Source: Limnohabitans sp. WS1
GTDB taxonomy: Bacteria > Pseudomonadota > Gammaproteobacteria > Burkholderiales > Burkholderiaceae_C
Assembly (NCBI RefSeq): GCF_003063265.1
Contig: NZ_NERU01000001.1
Span: 434,001 to 498,000 of the forward strand
DNA: 64,000 bases
Direction: 5' to 3'
Position numbers and translations under genes: made by a program. The notes under the pieces were generated by a model. The model was not told the DNA's origin, did not search any database, and saw nothing but the letters and a program-made list of their open reading frames with translations. Positions 59,531-64,000 of this stretch are shown piece by piece (position 1 is the stretch's first letter; the number at the start of each line of letters is the position of its first letter).

Positions 59531-59599
59531 TCAAAGCTGTCCGCTGAAGGCTTGGTGCAGCAGGGGGTGTCTGAAGGCGTCGAGGGCAGTGATTTTGGT
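59531..59599 (-). pseudogene. Duplicate of the hsdS 3' end
   Basis: On the minus strand this reads ITALDAFRHPLLHQAFSGQL and stops with TGA, matching the hsdS C-terminus (LTALDDLKKSLLHQAFSGQL). A 24-base stretch (59542-59565) is identical to 61580-61603. Upstream of this the similarity is lost, so only the last 23 codons of an hsdS gene remain, in frame and with their own stop. Confidence 0.8.
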
Positions 59600-59605
59600 G
59601 GGGTA

Positions 59606-59794
59606 ATCAAAACCCAGTTAAGAAAATTTGGGTGTTTAAGAGTGTCCCAAGTTATTGATTTCTATGAAAAATCAATTTTCCAGGAGTCAATGGGATGGGA
59701 GTTGATCAAAACCCAATCAAGAAATTTGTGTCTCAAAAAAGCCAGTGGGATGAGCCGCAAATGGGTTTGTGACTCGCGGGTGAGTCACAAACAC
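59606..59794. repeat. Spacer with direct repeats and hairpins downstream of the DUF262 gene
   Basis: No gene. ATCAAAACCCA occurs at 59606 and again at 59705, each followed by similar A-rich sequence (period 99 bases). ATTGATTT/AAATCAAT forms a hairpin near 59654-59675, and TTTGTGACTC/GAGTCACAAA (59766-59791) forms a perfect 10-base stem directly after the DUF262 stop, without a T tract. Confidence 0.55.
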
Positions 59795-61495
59795 TCAAAT
59801 AAAGTCCGAGCGCCACACATGCGCTGCCCGCTGGGCCATGCGTTCTTGGCGCAGTGCCAGGGTGGCGGGTGACCAATCGGCCTGATCGCTTAGCCCCAAC
59901 GCGTTGGCGGTGGCATAACTACTTCGCCCGTACTCGGTTCGTTTGTCTTCAAAACTGCCGTTTTGGCATTGGCGGTTGATGGTTGGCTCCAGCAGCATCA
60001 GGTTGCCCAAACGGTAGATGAAGTCTTTCTGGCGATCCGGGTTGAAGGGTTCGTCCCATTGCGCAGAGGGGTTCTCGGGCAGGATGTGCTCGATGGTGCC
60101 GGTGTCGCTTTCCCAATCGTGATGCTTGCCCGATGCGTCGCTTTCCAGTTCGCACAGCAGGTACTTGACCACTTTCTTGCGTCGACCGGTGGTGTCCATC
60201 TCTTTATGCGAAAAGTCGCGGACAAATTTTTCATCGTCCACGTACACGCTGCGCAGCTGCGCAAACACTTCTGCAGGCGTGCGGACAGCCCCATCCAGCA
60301 AGGCCTTGGCGGCCCGGTGATAGACAGGTTCCAGCTCGTTGGTGTTCAGGCTGCCAATCACGGTGTAGCGCACCGACAGCACGCACAGCAGCTTGAGAAC
60401 GCGGGTGAAGTCGTCCGCGCTCATTCGCTCCCAAGCGGCAAACACCAAGGGCATGTGCTGGCGCACGCCAAACAACTGCAAGTCCCGCACATAGGGCTTG
60501 GCAGCTGGGCGGTCCAGCCAAAACTCGTGCGCAGTGTCGTCCATGGCAGCGAACAGGTCTGCGCGTTGCTCCAGTGCATCCATCAGGGCAAACACATCTG
60601 CCGATGTTTTGACCTCTTCGCGCACCTTCTTGAACAGGCGTTGTTTGCGAATCTGTGGAGACTGGCACAGCAAGTGGTAACGCAAAAAGTCTGGAAAGCG
60701 CTCGTGCTTAATGGTACCGATCATGTGACGCCACCGGCGCTGCAACGCTTCCAAATCGCTACGAACTGGTACGCGGGAGAACAAGTAGTTTTTCAGCAGA
60801 TCGGTAGACGACAACTCCAGCCCTCGGGCATTGAGTGTTTCGAACACGGTGTAAGCGCTGATGTCATCTTCGACCGTGATCAGGATGAAAAGCAGTTGCC
60901 GCGCAACCGTGTCAGACAGCATGCGAGCAAGGGCCTCACCCTCCAATCCGGAGTCTGCAAGCCGCTTTTGGAACCAACCAAAACATTGCCACAGCATCCG
61001 ATTGGACTTTGGCAGTCCACGCGGGTTGTTTGGCTTGCGCAGTTGAACCAGATAGTCTTGATAAAACCCATCATCGGTATCGTTGAGGAACAGCTTGCTG
61101 CTTTGCATCAGAGACGCGGGGTCTTTCCGGCCTATGAACAGTTGGCGCAGCTCAGCCGCTCGTTCGGCATTGGCTGTGTTTGTGGCTTCATCACCGGGTA
61201 AATTCAAGAGACGGTCGATCACCGCTAAGGCCAACACACTCAGTGTCGCAACACGTTGCTGGCCGTCAATGATCTGGAATTCACGGTCCGTGACGGCCTC
61301 GACCACCAAAGCGCCCATGTAATGGAAGCTTCGTGGCGCATTCAGCAACTCCTGAATGTCGTTCCACAGGTCTTCCCACTGTTCCTCTTCCCAAGCGTAG
61401 TCGCGTTGAAACGAAGGTACACGGTATTTCTTGCCGTTACCAATCAAGTCCAGAAAGGTGACGTCTTGGGTCTTTAACAAATTGCTTTTGGCCAT
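59795..61495 (-). CDS. DUF262/DUF1524 nuclease-type protein (GmrSD-like)
   Basis: The 566-residue protein has an N-terminal DUF262 (ParB/sulfiredoxin-like) domain with VPSFQRDYAW at 26-35 and IIDGQQR at 75-81, a helical middle, and a C-terminal DUF1524 HNH-type nuclease domain with IEHILPENP and NLMLLE. Such proteins include the type IV enzyme GmrSD and BREX/phosphorothioate-linked nucleases that attack modified DNA. ATG 61495 has an AGGA site at good distance; ATG 61504 is less well placed. It lies between hsdS and a duplicated hsdS 3' end. Confidence 0.86.
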   Translation of the reverse strand: MAKSNLLKTQDVTFLDLIGNGKKYRVPSFQRDYAWEEEQWEDLWNDIQELLNAPRSFHYMGALVVEAVTDREFQIIDGQQRVATLSVLALAVIDRLLNLPGDEATNTANAERAAELRQLFIGRKDPASLMQSSKLFLNDTDDGFYQDYLVQLRKPNNPRGLPKSNRMLWQCFGWFQKRLADSGLEGEALARMLSDTVARQLLFILITVEDDISAYTVFETLNARGLELSSTDLLKNYLFSRVPVRSDLEALQRRWRHMIGTIKHERFPDFLRYHLLCQSPQIRKQRLFKKVREEVKTSADVFALMDALEQRADLFAAMDDTAHEFWLDRPAAKPYVRDLQLFGVRQHMPLVFAAWERMSADDFTRVLKLLCVLSVRYTVIGSLNTNELEPVYHRAAKALLDGAVRTPAEVFAQLRSVYVDDEKFVRDFSHKEMDTTGRRKKVVKYLLCELESDASGKHHDWESDTGTIEHILPENPSAQWDEPFNPDRQKDFIYRLGNLMLLEPTINRQCQNGSFEDKRTEYGRSSYATANALGLSDQADWSPATLALRQERMAQRAAHVWRSDFI

Positions 61496-61562
61496 GGTCG
61501 TCATCCTAATTTATTTGGACAGCGTGGATTTTCTGCGGGTGACAGTGTGCTTAAATTTGCAC

Positions 61563-62684
61563 CTACTGCGTCAACTGCCCGCTGAAGGCTTGGTGCAGCA
61601 GGGATTTTTTGAGGTCGTCGAGGGCTGTGAGTTTTTGGCGGTAGATGGATTCGAGGCGAGTAGTCTCGGTTGCGATCTCATCCAAATTTTCTGAAATGCG
61701 CGTTTGCTCTTGCACCGAAGGTAATGCGACCTGATAGGCGAACAAGTGCTCTCGATTGACTTTAGGCATTCCCGCACGGGCCGAACCCTTGATTGCATAC
61801 TCGGTAAAGGCTGGAGCCAGTAGCAGGTAGTAAAGATAGTCACGGTTGATGACGCCCGGCTTGGGAGCCAATGGATAAATATCTGCACTGCAAAGTCCAT
61901 TGAAATCTGGACGAACCACTTTCATCAAGTAGGGCCGAATCTTGCTGTACAGAACCATTGATTCGTCGAACAAGAACTTGCCAGAAATCAGATTTTCTTC
62001 ACGAGCAGTTTTGACATCAACCAGTGCGCTGGTTTTGGTTTCGATGTTTCCAGCGCCTACGTGGGGCAGATCTAAATATTGATTTTCTCTTGGATCAACC
62101 AATTTAGAGGTGATGTCGCACACATCAGCCATTGACTGTTTGGTTCTACCGCATGATGTGCAGTCAACCAGTGATTGCAGCGTATTGTCAAAAAGCTCGC
62201 GGGCGTTTTGGAGGTTCTTTTCGGTGTTGGCTTTGGCGGTGGCGATGTCGGCAAAGGCTTCGTCGAGGAGGGTGACGATGCGGCGTTGTTCCGCAAAGTC
62301 AGGATAGATAACGCTATGTTCCTTGAGTAATCGGTAGTGTCTTGCGTACCCAAGAGATTCGAGCTTTGCAGTTTGAAGCTGAAAATAAAAGTAGCGAGGA
62401 TGCAAAAAGGCTTTTGGCTTGAGTATCTTGACGCCATCCGCACCAAGAACGAAGTCGAAATCTACATATTTGAATGACCGAGTGTGGTCACCAAAAAGAA
62501 CAAGTGGCCGTTCGACTTTAAATAAGTCCGCATCGTTTTCCCATCTTCCGTTGATGAGGTCGTCTTCTTGGGAAACGATAGGAAATGTGCCCTCACTCAA
62601 AAAATCCTTACGTTGAATTTTTGTGGTGTAGGTGACTGGCTCAATGCAGTCTTCAAAAGGGGTGGTTTTCCAACCCGCCTTCAC
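61563..62684 (-). CDS. hsdS: Type I restriction specificity subunit S
   Basis: The 373-residue protein has two target-recognition domains (about 1-125 and 170-320) separated and followed by conserved helical repeats (FAEQRRIVTLLDEAFADIATAKANTEKNLQNA and QEQTRISENLDEIATETTRLESIYRQKL). It reads the bipartite DNA target for methylation and cleavage. It overlaps hsdM by four bases (ATGA). The last 23 codons are duplicated about 2 kb downstream. Confidence 0.93.
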   Translation of the reverse strand: MKAGWKTTPFEDCIEPVTYTTKIQRKDFLSEGTFPIVSQEDDLINGRWENDADLFKVERPLVLFGDHTRSFKYVDFDFVLGADGVKILKPKAFLHPRYFYFQLQTAKLESLGYARHYRLLKEHSVIYPDFAEQRRIVTLLDEAFADIATAKANTEKNLQNARELFDNTLQSLVDCTSCGRTKQSMADVCDITSKLVDPRENQYLDLPHVGAGNIETKTSALVDVKTAREENLISGKFLFDESMVLYSKIRPYLMKVVRPDFNGLCSADIYPLAPKPGVINRDYLYYLLLAPAFTEYAIKGSARAGMPKVNREHLFAYQVALPSVQEQTRISENLDEIATETTRLESIYRQKLTALDDLKKSLLHQAFSGQLTQ

Positions 62685-64000
62685 GCCAACAACCCCCGAA
62701 TACTCCCCAATACCGCTGCCGCTTCGGCATCCAGCGCCGCAATCTCATCCAGAATGTCTGCCGGGCTGCGGTGCACCACTTCTTCGCCGCCATTCGGGTT
62801 TTTCACCGACAGGTCAAACGTGTCCAGGTTCACGCTGCCTGCGGCCACGCTCCAGCTTTTGGGCGAGTCGGCTTGCGCCTTTTGCAGCTGCACAAACTCC
62901 ACCAAGTCCGCGTCGTTCAGCGGGTTGGTTTTGCCCATGTTGCGGCCGGGGTCCAGTTGGTAGAACCAGGTCTTGCTTGTCGGTTCGCCTTTGGTGAAGA
63001 ACAGCACCACGGTTTTCACACCCGCGCCCTGAAAAGTGCCGCCGGGGCAGTCCAGCACGGTGTGCAGGTTGCAGTCGGTCAGCAGCTGTTTGCGCAGGGC
63101 CACGCTGGCGTTGTCAGTGTTGCTGAGGAATGTGTTTTTGATGACCACCGCCGCACGGCCCCCGGCTCGCAGGCTTTTGATGAAGTGCTGCATGAACAAG
63201 AAGGCGGTTTCCCCGGTTTTGATGGGGAAGTTTTGCTGCACCTCTTTGCGCTCTTTGCCGCCAAAGGGCGGGTTGGCCAAAATCACGTCGTAGCGGTCAC
63301 GCTCTTGAATGTCGTTGATGTTTTCGCCCAGCGTGTTGGTGTGCACGATGTTGGGCGCTTCGATGCCGTGCAGGATCATGTTCATGATGCCGATCACGTA
63401 GGCGAGGCTCTTTTTCTCTTTGCCGTAGAAGGTGCGCTTTTGCAGCGTGTCCAGGTCGTCGGCCTTGGTGGCTTTGGGGCTGAGGTACGCAAAGGCTTCG
63501 CACAAAAAGCCCGCCGAGCCGCAGGCTGCGTCGTAAATGCGTTCGCCAATTTGGGGCTGCATCACCTCGATCATGGCGCGGATCAGTGGGCGCGGTGTGT
63601 AGTATTCGCCGCCGTTGCGCCCGGCGTTGCCCATGTTTTTGATCTTGGCTTCGTACAGGTGCGACAGCTCGTGCTTTTGCGCCTGGCTGCAAAAGCGCAG
63701 CTCTTCGATGCGGTCGATCACGTCGCGCAGGTTGTAGCCGCTTTGGATTTTGTTGGTGATCTCGCCAAAGACTTCACCGATTTTGTATTCGATGGTCTGC
63801 GGCCCGCTGGCGCGTTGCTTGAATCCCGCCAGATACGGGAACAGTTTGCCGTTGACAAAGCCTTTGAGGTCGTCGCCCGTCATGGCGGCGTTGTGGTCGA
63901 TCTTGCCGTCGGCAGCTTTGGGCGCAGCCCATGCGGCCCAGCGGTATGGCTCGCTCAAGATGAACTGGTAGTCACGCCCCTCCAGCACCGCCTCGGTGGC
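62681..64000 (-). CDS. hsdM: Type I restriction methyltransferase subunit M (N-terminus beyond window)
   Basis: The frame is open to the right edge, so the first about 50-70 residues are missing. Visible parts are the N-terminal helical region, the AdoMet motif DAACGSAGFL (153-162 counted from the GTG at 63988) and the N6-adenine methylase motif NPPFGG at 239-244, with EYYTPRPLI before it. HsdM methylates adenine at sites chosen by HsdS. It is the first visible gene of the minus-strand hsd locus. Confidence 0.93.
   Translation of the reverse strand, partial: ATEAVLEGRDYQFILSEPYRWAAWAAPKAADGKIDHNAAMTGDDLKGFVNGKLFPYLAGFKQRASGPQTIEYKIGEVFGEITNKIQSGYNLRDVIDRIEELRFCSQAQKHELSHLYEAKIKNMGNAGRNGGEYYTPRPLIRAMIEVMQPQIGERIYDAACGSAGFLCEAFAYLSPKATKADDLDTLQKRTFYGKEKKSLAYVIGIMNMILHGIEAPNIVHTNTLGENINDIQERDRYDVILANPPFGGKERKEVQQNFPIKTGETAFLFMQHFIKSLRAGGRAAVVIKNTFLSNTDNASVALRKQLLTDCNLHTVLDCPGGTFQGAGVKTVVLFFTKGEPTSKTWFYQLDPGRNMGKTNPLNDADLVEFVQLQKAQADSPKSWSVAAGSVNLDTFDLSVKNPNGGEEVVHRSPADILDEIAALDAEAAAVLGSIRGLLA

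Noticed and set aside
59510-59872. 120-codon plus-strand frame
   Set aside because: It runs over the hsdS tail copy, the repeat spacer and the end of the DUF262 gene, has no ribosome site and no protein-like pattern.
50355-64000. CRISPR array or insertion sequence in the accessory region
   Set aside because: No regularly spaced repeats with unique spacers and no transposase or terminal inverted repeats are seen.

Overview
This window looks like the chromosome of a betaproteobacterium in the order Burkholderiales, most likely a freshwater Comamonadaceae such as the Limnohabitans/Rhodoferax group. The evidence is the GC-rich coding sequence, the Sox thiosulfate-oxidation genes, branched-chain-type (Liv) transporters next to CoA ligases, the TamA-TamB pair and REP-like intergenic palindromes. 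This placement is inference from protein resemblance, since no 16S rRNA gene is present.

Left part (1-10.7 kb): soxA (cut by the window edge), soxX, an intrinsic terminator, soxB and a SoxH-like metallo-beta-lactamase-fold protein. These are followed by a DUF4395-like membrane protein, an exported cyanophycinase, a tRNA-Arg(CCT), a second MBL-fold hydrolase, a PAS/histidine-kinase/receiver hybrid whose kinase core has lost its key residues, and a RodZ-like protein.

Middle-left (10.7-20.6 kb): a tightly coupled minus-strand run moxR - small membrane protein - GNAT - VWA protein - tamA - tamB. A dihaem cytochrome c diverges from it, and the shared intergenic region holds a perfect FNR/Anr box. 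A DUF1841 gene follows.

Catabolic block (20.6-50.3 kb): a 3-oxoadipyl-CoA-type thiolase behind a perfect TetR-type palindrome; AtuA split into two overlapping genes; a livHMGF operon with an acyl-CoA synthetase and a periplasmic binding protein; terC; a LysR/NhaR regulator and an MFS transporter; an acyltransferase. Then comes a nine-gene minus-strand operon in the order acyl-CoA dehydrogenase - tetR - atuB - atuC - alkD-like - atuD - atuE - atuF - acyl-CoA dehydrogenase, which matches the Pseudomonas order for acyclic terpene (citronellol/geraniol) degradation apart from the inserted alkD-like gene. A diverging thiolase and FadJ-type enzyme would carry on beta-oxidation.

Defence/accessory block (50.3-64 kb): an AbiE toxin-antitoxin pair with a clear promoter; two decayed RelE/HigB-type modules bracketed by two copies of what looks like the 3' end of hrpA; an AT-rich pair of unknown genes, one with a SEC-C zinc motif; and a minus-strand type I restriction-modification locus (hsdM, hsdS, hsdR). 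Between hsdS and hsdR lie a DUF262/DUF1524 nuclease, a nucleotidyltransferase with a truncated HEPN-like partner, and a BRO/DinD-like protein. The DUF262 gene is flanked by copies of the hsdS 3' end and the BRO gene by copies of the hsdR 5' end. This suggests repeated cargo exchange through the conserved ends of the hsd genes, and it is the most interesting structure here.
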